DNA of 35,278 bases from Bacillota bacterium (lineage in GTDB: Bacteria; Bacillota; Clostridia; Christensenellales; Aristaeellaceae), in contig JAFADG010000036.1 in assembly GCA_023425025.1 (NCBI GenBank), forward strand, positions 1 to 35,278, given 5' to 3'. The number at the start of each line of letters is the position of its first letter. The first letter of the stretch is position 1. The notes beneath the pieces were generated by a model. It saw nothing but the letters and a program-made list of their open reading frames with translations, did not search any database and was not told the origin of the DNA. Below are positions 23,451 through 30,673 of the stretch, piece by piece. A program made the position numbers and the translations under genes.

Positions 23451-23479
23451 ATTTTACACAGGGAAGCGCCCAATGAAAA
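23451..23479 (-). promoter_or_regulatory. Candidate promoter of deoB
   Basis: On the minus strand, TTTTCA (23474-23479), 17 bases, then TAAAAT (23451-23456), 32 bases upstream of the deoB start. Confidence 0.55.
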
Positions 23480-23581
23480 GACTTTTACGGAATTTTCAGG
23501 AAACCGGCCAGGCCGGCAGCATGCATAAGCCGCCGTGTTCGCGGAATGCTATCATTATGATCAACAGCAAGGAGGCAACTT

Positions 23582-23806
23582 ATGAAGCATAATCCCGACG
23601 ACCGCAGGGACAATGTGGACCATATTCAAAAGAACATTGACGCCACCATCAAAAACACCCGTCTGGCTAATGATCTGATCGAAAAAACCTCCGACCCCAA
23701 TACCAAGGAGGCACTCAAGGATAAAAATGTGCGCCGGAGCCACGCGCTGGACGATATGCGCCGTGAAATCAAGGACGAGGCAAAGCATCAGACAAAGAAA
23801 ACGTAA
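23582..23806 (+). CDS. tlp: Small acid-soluble spore protein Tlp
   Basis: A 74-residue, highly charged helical protein of the thioredoxin-like Tlp family, a spore-core protein made late in the forespore. The family pattern is clear: PDDRRDNVDHIQKNIDATIKNT, then an acid/amide middle, then KNVRRSHALDDMRREIKDEA. It has no Cys and is rich in Asp, Lys and Asn. A strong AAGGAGG precedes the ATG. A forespore (sigma-F or sigma-G) promoter is expected in the 160 bases upstream, but I found no properly spaced pair; GCATA at 23523 and CATTATG at 23553 are too far apart (25 bases). It is followed by its own terminator. Confidence 0.9.
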   Translation: MKHNPDDRRDNVDHIQKNIDATIKNTRLANDLIEKTSDPNTKEALKDKNVRRSHALDDMRREIKDEAKHQTKKT

Positions 23807-23832
23807 GTTCGTTCATTGAACCACACAACCTT

Positions 23833-23861
23833 GAGCGCTGACATTGCCGGCGCTCTTTTTT
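23833..23861 (+). terminator. Terminator of tlp
   Basis: GAGCGC (23833-23838) pairs with GCGCTC (23850-23855), followed by six Ts. Confidence 0.85.
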
Positions 23862-23863
23862 CG

Positions 23864-23892
23864 TTGACAACAGGTCAAAGACATATGATAAT
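23864..23892 (+). promoter_or_regulatory. Sigma-A-type promoter of the alpha/beta hydrolase gene
   Basis: TTGACA (23864-23869) is a perfect -35 box, then 17 bases and GATAAT (23887-23892). It places the transcript start near 23899, downstream of the in-frame GTG at 23896, which supports the later ATG. Confidence 0.75.
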
Positions 23893-23922
23893 GAGGTGAA
23901 AAAATATCAATCGGAGGCATGT

Positions 23923-24888
23923 ATGACGGACAGCGTTGTGGCGAAGAAGCCCGGCCGGCCCAAACGCGGAAAAGCAATATTGATCCTTTTCATCATTTTG
24001 GTTGTATTCATACTGGGAACGCTGACCGCCATCCCCTATGGTGTCATGCCCATGTTCCTTAATCAGCGCTATGAGCAAAAGCAGCATGACGCGGCCGAAT
24101 TCGGCATCAGTGCGGAGCGCATCACGCTCACAACCGATGACGGTTTAGAGCTTGCCGCCTGGCGAACCCATGCCGTGCAGCCAAAGGGGACAATCATCAT
24201 TTTGTCCGGCATGCAAAACCCCTCCGTAACCGCTTTTTTCGGCTATGCCAAGCTGTTTGCGAAGAACGGATGGGATTCGCTGCTCATTGAAATGCGCGCC
24301 CGCAGCCTAAGCGAAGGCAGCGAAATCGGCTTTGGCATGACGGAATGGCGTGATGTAAAGGCCGGCGCGGACTTTTTAACATCCGACGCAGCCGCCAAGG
24401 ATTTGCCGGTCGTTGCCATGGGCACCTCCATGGGCGCGGGCACCGTGCTCATCGCCGCCGGCGAGGTACCGGCAATAGACGCCGTCATTTCGGCTTCCGC
24501 CTTCTCCTCCTGGCCGGACCTGTTTGCGGACAACATGGGGATGATGGGCATCCCCAAGCTCATCGGCATCATGGATATTCCCTTTTTGCAAATGTACATG
24601 GGGTTTCACTTCGGCTTTGACGCGCTTGCCTATTCGCCGCTTAATGGGATCGCCAAGCTGAAAGACAGGCCCGTATTATTGATGCACTCCACCGGCGATA
24701 CGCAGGTGCCTTATAGAGAATACGAAATGCTCCTTGCCCAGGCAAAAAAGCATAATATTGATGTAACCACCTTTATCCGCGAAGGCGATGAGCACTTTAT
24801 CTGCTATGACAAGTTTTTTCAAACGCCCGCCGAGGATACCGAATTCAGCCAAGCGGTATTGTCGTTCCTGAACGTCAAATTCCCGTAA
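23923..24888 (+). CDS. Membrane-anchored alpha/beta hydrolase
   Basis: A 321-residue serine hydrolase with an N-terminal anchor. Residues 1-16 are basic, and residues 17-38 form one transmembrane helix (ILILFIILVVFILGTLTAI). The hydrolase domain that follows has the nucleophile elbow GTSMGAG (Ser169), the acid in HSTGDTQVP (Asp259) and the base in GDEHF (His291), a complete triad. The ATG at 23923 was preferred over the GTG at 23896 because CGGAGG lies five bases before it and the promoter -10 box is too close to the GTG. Substrate is unknown; family members include esterases and peptidases. It is monocistronic, between terminators. Confidence 0.85.
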   Translation: MTDSVVAKKPGRPKRGKAILILFIILVVFILGTLTAIPYGVMPMFLNQRYEQKQHDAAEFGISAERITLTTDDGLELAAWRTHAVQPKGTIIILSGMQNPSVTAFFGYAKLFAKNGWDSLLIEMRARSLSEGSEIGFGMTEWRDVKAGADFLTSDAAAKDLPVVAMGTSMGAGTVLIAAGEVPAIDAVISASAFSSWPDLFADNMGMMGIPKLIGIMDIPFLQMYMGFHFGFDALAYSPLNGIAKLKDRPVLLMHSTGDTQVPYREYEMLLAQAKKHNIDVTTFIREGDEHFICYDKFFQTPAEDTEFSQAVLSFLNVKFP

Positions 24889-24914
24889 CCGATATTTGAT
24901 GGCGGGTTATCAGC

Positions 24915-24955
24915 AAAGCCCGGGCCGGATGCAGCTTTTATCCGGCCCGGGCTTT
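24915..24955. terminator. Bidirectional terminator
   Basis: A 16-bp perfect stem (24915-24930 with 24940-24955) has A-rich and T-rich flanks at its ends, serving both the hydrolase gene (+) and the convergent chemoreceptor gene (-). Confidence 0.9.
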
Positions 24956-24968
24956 TTGCAGGTATTGA

Positions 24969-26945
24969 TTACAGTTGAAGGTGCTGTTCGTCCATTTCCA
25001 CATCCAGCAGCTTGAAGCGGCCCACTTCCTTTTGCAGCGTCGCGGCCAGGGAGGAAAGCTCTTCGCTGGACGCCGAGCTTTCTTCCGCGGTGGAAGCGTT
25101 GATCTGCACCACGGCGGAAACCTGGGTCACGCCGCTCTTGATCTGCGCAATCGCCGCCGCCTGCTCCTCCGCTGTGGATTCCACCAAATCGATATTGCCT
25201 GTCACCTGCTGCGCGTTTTCCGCCACATCGGCCAGCATCTTCGATATCCGGTCCGCAATACCGGAGCCTTGCGCCACCGCGGCCGTAGATTCCCCGATCA
25301 ATTCGGCCGTCTGCCGCGCCGCTTCCGCCGATTTTGCCGCAAGGTTCCGCACCTCATCGGCCACCACCGCAAAGCCCTTGCCGGCGCTCCCGGCCCGGGC
25401 GGCCTCGATGGACGCGTTCAGCGCCAGGATATTGGTCTGGAAGGCAATCTCCTCGATCACTTTGGTAATGTTGCCGATCTGCTCGGAAGAGGCGGAGATT
25501 TTGCCCATTGCCTCAGACAATAGCTGCATATGGCTGGCGCTTTCCTGAATCTCTGTGTTGGCCTTTTGCACGTTTTGGGCCGCAACCCGGATATGCTGCA
25601 TGTTCTTCGCGTCCCGGTCCGCCACCTTCAGGATGCTGGCGGACAGCTGCTCCACCGCGGAGGCCTGCTCTGTCGCCCCTGCCGCGAGGCTTTGCGCGCC
25701 GGTGGAGATCTGCATGGCGCCGGAATTCACCTGGTCGGTGGAAGCGCTGATCACCGACAGCGCATGGTTCAGCGATACGGATATGCTTTGCAGCGCCTGG
25801 GCAATGGGCATGAATTCGCCCTTGTACTCCACGGCCTTTACAGCCGTAAAATCGTTGCCCGCCATGGCGGACAGCACCCGCGTCAGATCGCCGATATAGC
25901 TGCGCAGTTCCGATACGGTATTGCCCAAGGCAATGGAAAGACGCGTCACCTCGTCGCGCCCCTTGGCCGCGGGAACAGGGCTGCTCAAATTGCCCTCGGC
26001 CAGCAGCTCAATGCGCTGGGTAGCCGCAACGATCGGCCGGGTAATGGAGCGGGAGAAAACCAGCGCCAAAAGGATGCTGGCGCCTATCAGAATGAAGCCG
26101 ACAACAAGGCATAGGAGCATCGCCTGGTATACATTGTTCATCACCTGGCTGACGGGCACAGAGACCGCCAGGGACCACTGCTCCGGCCCCAGAAGGGGCG
26201 AATAGCTGTACATACGCTCCTGCCCGTCATAGACGGCCTTGACCGAGCCTGTCTCGCCAGCCACCATGCTGCCAACGACGCCCGCAATCGGTTCGTACGT
26301 CTTATCCTGCTTGGCCAGTTCCATAAAATTGGCCATCTGCGCTACCAGCTCACTGTCGGGGTGCGCCACCATGACCCCTGTTCTGTCTACAATAAAGGCG
26401 TATCCGCCTTCGCCGATCTTGATGTTGCGGATCACTTCGCCAAACGTATCATAGAGCAGGCCGCCGTACAAAACGCCCTTGAAGCCGGTGCCGTTGGCAA
26501 TGGGCGCTGCCACCATGATCGTTACCTTGCCGTCCACCTTGTTGACCAGGGGGCTGGAAACATAGGTGTCGCCGGCCAGCGCCTTTATAAAGTACTCGCG
26601 TTCGGCAATGTTGCTGCTGCGCGTTGTCTGGCCGGTGGCATCCGCCAGCGCCAGGTACTCAAAGCCGGTTGTTTTGGCAAGCTGGTTCAGCAGCGCGTCC
26701 CGCTGCTCCGGGTAGGACTGGGTCACCGCGCCCAGGGATGCCGCAAGCTCCAGTTCCCCCTTGTATTTGGCGATCTGGTTGCTGACCGCGTGGTTATAGG
26801 ACGTGGCAAGGGCGGATACGTCTTCATCCAGCTGCCTGTTCATGCTCTGGTAAAAAATCAGCAAAATGAACCCCGCCACAATCACTGTTGTGGAAAGTAT
26901 TAACGCAGTGATAAACAAACTCAGTTTCTTTTGCAACGATTTCAT
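24969..26945 (-). CDS. Methyl-accepting chemotaxis protein with Cache-type sensor
   Basis: A 658-residue chemoreceptor. Transmembrane helix 1 (about 8-30) is followed by an extracellular domain of the double-Cache type (about 35-275; YLALADATGQTTRSSNIAEREYFIKA is the Cache signature), helix 2 (about 278-302), a HAMP domain with RSITRPIVAATQRIELLAEGNL, and a long cytoplasmic coiled coil. The signalling hairpin EEIAFQTNILALNASIEAARAGSAGKGFAVVADEVRNLA binds CheA/CheW. Small-molecule ligands (amino or organic acids) are usual for Cache domains. The start at 26945 was chosen because GAAAGG precedes it. It has no 21-bp element, unlike the other two receptors; instead a nested dyad stands upstream. 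Confidence 0.93.
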   Translation of the reverse strand: MKSLQKKLSLFITALILSTTVIVAGFILLIFYQSMNRQLDEDVSALATSYNHAVSNQIAKYKGELELAASLGAVTQSYPEQRDALLNQLAKTTGFEYLALADATGQTTRSSNIAEREYFIKALAGDTYVSSPLVNKVDGKVTIMVAAPIANGTGFKGVLYGGLLYDTFGEVIRNIKIGEGGYAFIVDRTGVMVAHPDSELVAQMANFMELAKQDKTYEPIAGVVGSMVAGETGSVKAVYDGQERMYSYSPLLGPEQWSLAVSVPVSQVMNNVYQAMLLCLVVGFILIGASILLALVFSRSITRPIVAATQRIELLAEGNLSSPVPAAKGRDEVTRLSIALGNTVSELRSYIGDLTRVLSAMAGNDFTAVKAVEYKGEFMPIAQALQSISVSLNHALSVISASTDQVNSGAMQISTGAQSLAAGATEQASAVEQLSASILKVADRDAKNMQHIRVAAQNVQKANTEIQESASHMQLLSEAMGKISASSEQIGNITKVIEEIAFQTNILALNASIEAARAGSAGKGFAVVADEVRNLAAKSAEAARQTAELIGESTAAVAQGSGIADRISKMLADVAENAQQVTGNIDLVESTAEEQAAAIAQIKSGVTQVSAVVQINASTAEESSASSEELSSLAATLQKEVGRFKLLDVEMDEQHLQL

Positions 26946-26960
26946 GGCTGTCATCCTTTC

Positions 26961-26998
26961 GGTATGATAATAATCCGGCATGTTTCATGCAACATACC
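26961..26998. promoter_or_regulatory. Nested dyad and candidate promoter upstream of the Cache chemoreceptor
   Basis: GGTATG (26961-26966) and CATACC (26993-26998) form an outer inverted repeat, and GCATG-TTT-CATGC (26978-26990) an inner one. Within it, on the minus strand, TTGCAT (26987-26992), 17 bases and TATCAT (26964-26969) could be a promoter, although the leader would be only about a dozen bases. This may be an operator over the promoter. Confidence 0.35.
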
Positions 26999-27114
26999 GC
27001 AATTCATTAACAGGTAAACCATATAAACCCACGGCACAAATCATGCGCGGGGATATTATCATACACATTCCGACAAGGATACGGCGCGAAACCGTGCATC
27101 CGCGGGAACGAAAA

Positions 27115-28032
27115 CTACCGGATCAGCTCTTTGAGCTTTTCCACCAGCAAGTGGATCTGCGGCTTGGACAGTTGGGCGTCCGCCCCAACCTCCCGGCCCT
27201 TTACAACCATTTCATCCGATATGAGCGAGGAGAAAATGATGACCGGTATTTTGGCCAGCAGCTTGCTGTCCTTGATCCGCTTGGTCAAATGATGCCCGTC
27301 CATCTTGGGCATTTCAATGTCCGTGATCACACAGCAGATCTGCCTTTCGATGGGGCCGTCCGTTTCCTTCAGCGTCTGCAGGTAATCCCAGGCATCCAGG
27401 CCGTCCTCTTTCAGGATAACATTCATGTAGCCCGCCTTGTTCAGGGCGTCCAGAATCATCTTGCGCAGCATCATAGAGTCTTCCACGACCAGAATGCGGT
27501 GGGTGTTGTCGGAAAGCAGCGCGCTGGGGATCTTTGCCGCGTCGGCGGCGACGCTGATGTCGGGCTTCACGTCACCCAGTATTTTTTCAAAGTCCAGAAT
27601 GGAAATCAAATGATTGTTTTGCAGCTTGGCCACGCCGGTCACCACACCGTCGCTGCCGCCGAAAATGGCGGAATTCGGCTTTTCGATGGCTTCCCAGGAG
27701 ATCCAGTGAATGCCCACCACCTGATGCACATGGAAGGCAATGTTGGTCTGGTTAAACTCCGTGATGATAAAAATATCCTGCTCCAGGCGGCCGGATGGCG
27801 GATGGCTCAAATAGGACGCAAGGTCAATGACCGTCAAAAGCTCCGACCGGGGGCAAATAATGCCTTCCACACAATCCTGCGCGTGCGGCATGGTTTGAAC
27901 CGGGCGGTACTGAAGCAGCTCGCGGACCTTCGCCACATTAATGCCGTAACTGTTTCCGCCGACGCAAAACTCCAGCAACCCCAGCTTGTTTGTACCGGAC
28001 TCCAGCAAAATCTTGCTCTCCAAAGGGTTCAT
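27115..28032 (-). CDS. cheV: Chemotaxis protein CheV (CheW domain plus response receiver)
   Basis: A 305-residue coupling protein. The CheW-like domain (about 12-155) contains LLEFCVGGNSYGINVAKVREL and NQTNIAFHVHQVVGI. The receiver domain (about 178-305) has RILVVEDSMMLRKMI, phospho-acceptor Asp238 in ITDIEMPKMDG, and the conserved Lys in LSKPQ. CheV links receptors to CheA and acts in adaptation. GAGG lies eight bases before the ATG at 28032; the alternative GTG three codons earlier is too close. It lies between two chemoreceptor genes with a 21-bp element 66 bases upstream. No cheA, cheW, cheB or cheR is present in the window. Confidence 0.93.
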   Translation of the reverse strand: MNPLESKILLESGTNKLGLLEFCVGGNSYGINVAKVRELLQYRPVQTMPHAQDCVEGIICPRSELLTVIDLASYLSHPPSGRLEQDIFIITEFNQTNIAFHVHQVVGIHWISWEAIEKPNSAIFGGSDGVVTGVAKLQNNHLISILDFEKILGDVKPDISVAADAAKIPSALLSDNTHRILVVEDSMMLRKMILDALNKAGYMNVILKEDGLDAWDYLQTLKETDGPIERQICCVITDIEMPKMDGHHLTKRIKDSKLLAKIPVIIFSSLISDEMVVKGREVGADAQLSKPQIHLLVEKLKELIR

Positions 28033-28097
28033 CTTTTGCACCTCATACTTTTTACAACATTAAGTATCTTCATTTTAACAATGCATTGTCGGTTTTT

Positions 28098-28118
28098 CAT
28101 ACCATGTTTTGTAGTATT
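28098..28118 (-). promoter_or_regulatory. 21-bp recurrent element, copy 1 (upstream of cheV)
   Basis: Plus-strand reading CATACCATGT-TTTGTAGTATT, identical to copy 2 at 30520-30540. It contains the inverted ends ATAC and GTAT around 11 bases and lies 66 bases before the cheV start. On the minus strand it is followed by CCGACAAT, which with CAAA 15 bases upstream could suggest a sigma-D-like promoter, but copies 2 to 4 lack this. Confidence 0.6.
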
Positions 28119-28177
28119 TTTTGTTTTTTTATCGATTGTTGGCCCCTGCGGGCCGCATGCGCGCCGGTGTGCTCAAA

Positions 28178-28202
28178 GCGGCAGGCATACGCCGCCTGCC
28201 GC
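28178..28202 (-). terminator. Weak terminator-like hairpin after the repeat-bearing chemoreceptor
   Basis: GCGGCAGGC (28178-28186) and GCCTGCCGC (28194-28202) form a 9-bp stem with a 7-base loop, 12 bases after the stop. Only a short TTT follows on the minus strand. Confidence 0.4.
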
Positions 28203-28214
28203 CCAGCTGTCCTT

Positions 28215-30347
28215 TCAGAAGGATATGCCTTGCCGCGCATTCCCACGGCCATTGTCTGCCAGCTTGAATTTGCCCACCTCGTCCCGCAGCGTTGCCGCCT
28301 GGGCCGACATTTCCTCGCTGGTGGCGGAGTTTTCTTCAGCGGTGGCAGCGTTTGTCTGCACCACGTTGGACACCTGGTTCAGGCCCTGCCTGATCTGCTC
28401 GATGGCCCCCGCCTGATCGGCGGATGCCTGCTCGATCCTGACGATGCTGGCATTGGCAAAGCCCGCTTTTTCCTCGACATCGTTGAGGATTGTGGCAGTC
28501 TGCTCCGCAAGCTGTGTGCCCTGCGTTACTGTCGCTACGGAGTTCTGAATCAATTCCGCCGTCTTCTTGGCTGCTTCCGCGGACTTGGCGGCCAGGTTGC
28601 GGACCTCATCGGCCACCACGGCAAAGCCCTTGCCGGCGTTGCCGGCCCGTGCCGCCTCTATGGCCGCGTTCAGGGCCAGTATATTCGTCTGGAACGCGAT
28701 GTCCTCAATGACTTTGGTGATGTTGGCGATCTGGCTGGAGGCCGAGCCGATATTCGACATGGCTTCGGTCAGCTGCTTCATATGCTTGTTGCCGGCGTTG
28801 ACGCCGACGGCGGCCTGCTGAACATATTGGGTGGCCGTTTTCACATTGGCGGAGTTTTCGCCGGCCTGGGCGGCAACCTTGGTGATGGAAGCGCTCAGCT
28901 GCTCCAGCGCGGAGGCCTGCTCGGTGGAACCCGCCGCCAGCGCCTGTGCCCCGCCGGCCACCTGGCTGGAGCCTGTGCTCACCTGCTCGGCAGCCGTGGC
29001 AATGATCGACAGCGTTTGATTGAGTGATTGCGATATGCCCTGCAACGCGTTCTTGATGGAGGCAAACTCACCCTCATAGGCATGGGTCAAATGTATGCGC
29101 ATATCGCCTTGCTTCATGCCCTCCAGCACCTTTGTGACTTCCGTTATATACTTCTTGTACTCGCCGAGCCTTTCCAGTATCTGCCCCATGGCGCCGGTCA
29201 GCTGGCCGATTTCATCCCTGGTGACATTCCGTTTGTCAATTTCCAGGGTCAGTTCGCCTTGGGCAATCCGCTTGCTGATGGAGGTGATGTACAGAATACT
29301 CTTTTTCATGTACCGGATGACCAGCACGCAAAGCAGCGTCAGCAAAAGGGTGGCGGCCGCAACAATGGTCAGGGAGGATGCCGTAAGGCCATCAATCCTC
29401 TCCTGCATATGCACAGTGTTGTGGTTGGCGTATTCATCCAGCAATTCCGTCATCAGGTTGATGCATTCCCTGGCCGCGTCAAAAGCCGCCTGATGGGCAT
29501 TTAAGTCCGCGGCTTCATGATCGATGGGATTGGAATCGTACCACTGCTTGAACCCGTTGGCAAAATCCGTATGAAGCTGCTTGAGCGTTATGCTTCCGGT
29601 GGAGTGCTTGTAGGTTTCGTATAGCTCCCTGTTCTTCTGGATAATGGCAAACGCGTCGTTCAAGCGGGATTCCACCTGCTGGGCGTTTTCCACAAAATCA
29701 GCCTTCAGGCCGTCGAGCGTCTCGGCCGACACGGCTCCGCCGTTGACTGTGCGCAAAAGGGCAATCGCGCTCTCCGCTTTTTTGGAAAAATCGGCAACCA
29801 GGCTGGACAGCGCGTCGGCCTTGCCCGTATCCGCCTGCTGGCTTTTGAGATTCGTAATTTCCTGCTCCGCATTCTTGGAAAAAGCCAACACCAAATCCTC
29901 CAGCTTTTTGGATTGCCGGACAGTTAATGTCTCGCCCTGCAAAGCGATGATCTCCTGCTGGGCGCTTTGTGTGAATGCCTGAACAAGCCCCTCCAGGGGT
30001 TCAGAGGCCCTGGGCGCTCTGCCCTGGTCCTTCAGCGAAGCCAATTCTTGATTCGCCTTTTGCGAAAAATCCTTTAAAAGGCTTTCCAGCGCTGTGATCC
30101 CGTCGGCGCTGGCGCCTTGCTTTTTCAAATACTGCAGGTCATTTTCGGCGACGAGCGCCTGATAAAAATCCCTGTCGGCGTTAAGCAGCAAAGACGCGGG
30201 CATGTACAGCTCATTGTACAGGGATGCCTGCGCCTCACTGTTCATGGCGCCCATGTTGAAAATGAATATCAGCGAAAGCGCGATCAAAACCAGCAGGGCA
30301 GGCACGCTGATGAGCAGAAGTTTTTGGGTAATGGACATGTGTTTCAT
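28215..30347 (-). CDS. Methyl-accepting chemotaxis protein with a 31-residue-repeat sensor domain
   Basis: A 710-residue chemoreceptor. Helix 1 (about 10-32) leads to an extracellular region of nearly 290 residues. Residues 87-241 of it are five repeats of exactly 31 residues (L-x2-L-x3-F-x3-A-x6-L pattern, then an 11-residue Gly/Pro/Ala-containing linker), preceded by a decayed copy at about 55-86. The second transmembrane helix (about 323-345) is followed by HAMP and the hallmark signalling hairpin EDIAFQTNILALNAAIEAARAG. The ATG has AAGGAGG upstream. I know of no chemoreceptor domain with this repeat; the ligand is unknown. The signalling half is near-identical to the next receptor. The gene lies in the block MCP-cheV-MCP-MCP, all on the minus strand. 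Confidence 0.93.
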   Translation of the reverse strand: MKHMSITQKLLLISVPALLVLIALSLIFIFNMGAMNSEAQASLYNELYMPASLLLNADRDFYQALVAENDLQYLKKQGASADGITALESLLKDFSQKANQELASLKDQGRAPRASEPLEGLVQAFTQSAQQEIIALQGETLTVRQSKKLEDLVLAFSKNAEQEITNLKSQQADTGKADALSSLVADFSKKAESAIALLRTVNGGAVSAETLDGLKADFVENAQQVESRLNDAFAIIQKNRELYETYKHSTGSITLKQLHTDFANGFKQWYDSNPIDHEAADLNAHQAAFDAARECINLMTELLDEYANHNTVHMQERIDGLTASSLTIVAAATLLLTLLCVLVIRYMKKSILYITSISKRIAQGELTLEIDKRNVTRDEIGQLTGAMGQILERLGEYKKYITEVTKVLEGMKQGDMRIHLTHAYEGEFASIKNALQGISQSLNQTLSIIATAAEQVSTGSSQVAGGAQALAAGSTEQASALEQLSASITKVAAQAGENSANVKTATQYVQQAAVGVNAGNKHMKQLTEAMSNIGSASSQIANITKVIEDIAFQTNILALNAAIEAARAGNAGKGFAVVADEVRNLAAKSAEAAKKTAELIQNSVATVTQGTQLAEQTATILNDVEEKAGFANASIVRIEQASADQAGAIEQIRQGLNQVSNVVQTNAATAEENSATSEEMSAQAATLRDEVGKFKLADNGRGNARQGISF
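29625..30089 (-). repeat. Five tandem 31-codon repeats in the chemoreceptor sensor domain
   Basis: Units start at residues 87, 118, 149, 180 and 211. Residues 1 (Leu), 4 (Leu), 8 (Phe), 12 (Ala) and 19 (Leu) of the unit are the same in all five; residue 7 is Asp or Ala. The DNA itself has diverged, so the repeats are old or selected at the protein level. Confidence 0.85.
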
Positions 30348-30519
30348 ATGAATCCTCCTTATCCCGCATTAAACAAACGTTTCAAGTCCCTTGGCAGACG
30401 CCCTTGTCTTGCCGCAAGAAAAGATGGGGCCCGGGATGCTATCCGAGTGCTGCCATCCTATTTACTCCTTTTATATACATCGTCCTCAATTTGTATTGTA
30501 AACATAAATTTCTTTTTTA

Positions 30520-30540
30520 CATACCATGTTTTGTAGTATT
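30520..30540 (-). promoter_or_regulatory. 21-bp recurrent element, copy 2 (upstream of the repeat-bearing chemoreceptor)
   Basis: Identical to copy 1 over all 21 bases. It lies 173 bases before the start codon, so it would give a long leader if it marks the promoter. It is flanked by A/T-rich runs on both sides. Confidence 0.6.
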
Positions 30541-30618
30541 TTTTACATTTGTCATTTTTCAGACAGGTTTTTGTATAAACACGGAGGGGCATTGGGTTCC
30601 CTTGGCAGAAAAACAGAT

Positions 30619-30655
30619 AAAAACCCCGGCAGTTGCGCTTGGCGCTTTGCCGGGG
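30619..30655 (-). terminator. Terminator of the upstream chemoreceptor gene
   Basis: On the minus strand, CCCCGGCA (30648-30655) pairs with TGCCGGGG (30624-30631), with an inner GCG-CGC pairing, and is followed by TTTTTA. It lies 19 bases after the stop at 30674. Confidence 0.85.
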
Positions 30656-30673
30656 TGCCTGGATTCTGGCCGA

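Larger units (their letters stand above)
30348..30673. other. 326-bp intergenic region with element and terminator
   Basis: Between two chemoreceptor genes. It holds the AAGGAGG of the downstream gene, a 173-base leader with an unrecognised GGATG...CATCC hairpin, the 21-bp element copy 2, and the terminator of the upstream gene. No open frame here has a ribosome site. Confidence 0.6.

Noticed and set aside
23523..23559. Sigma-G promoter for tlp
   Set aside because: GCATA and CATTATG are present but 25 bases apart, too far for a forespore promoter.
28070..28122. Sigma-D promoter (CAAA, 15 bases, CCGACAAT) upstream of cheV
   Set aside because: The -10 part is missing after the other three copies of the 21-bp element, so it does not explain the shared sequence.
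26980..28416. A 478-codon plus-strand frame opposite cheV
   Set aside because: cheV with complete CheW and receiver motifs is on the other strand; the frame crosses the intergenic regions without a ribosome site.
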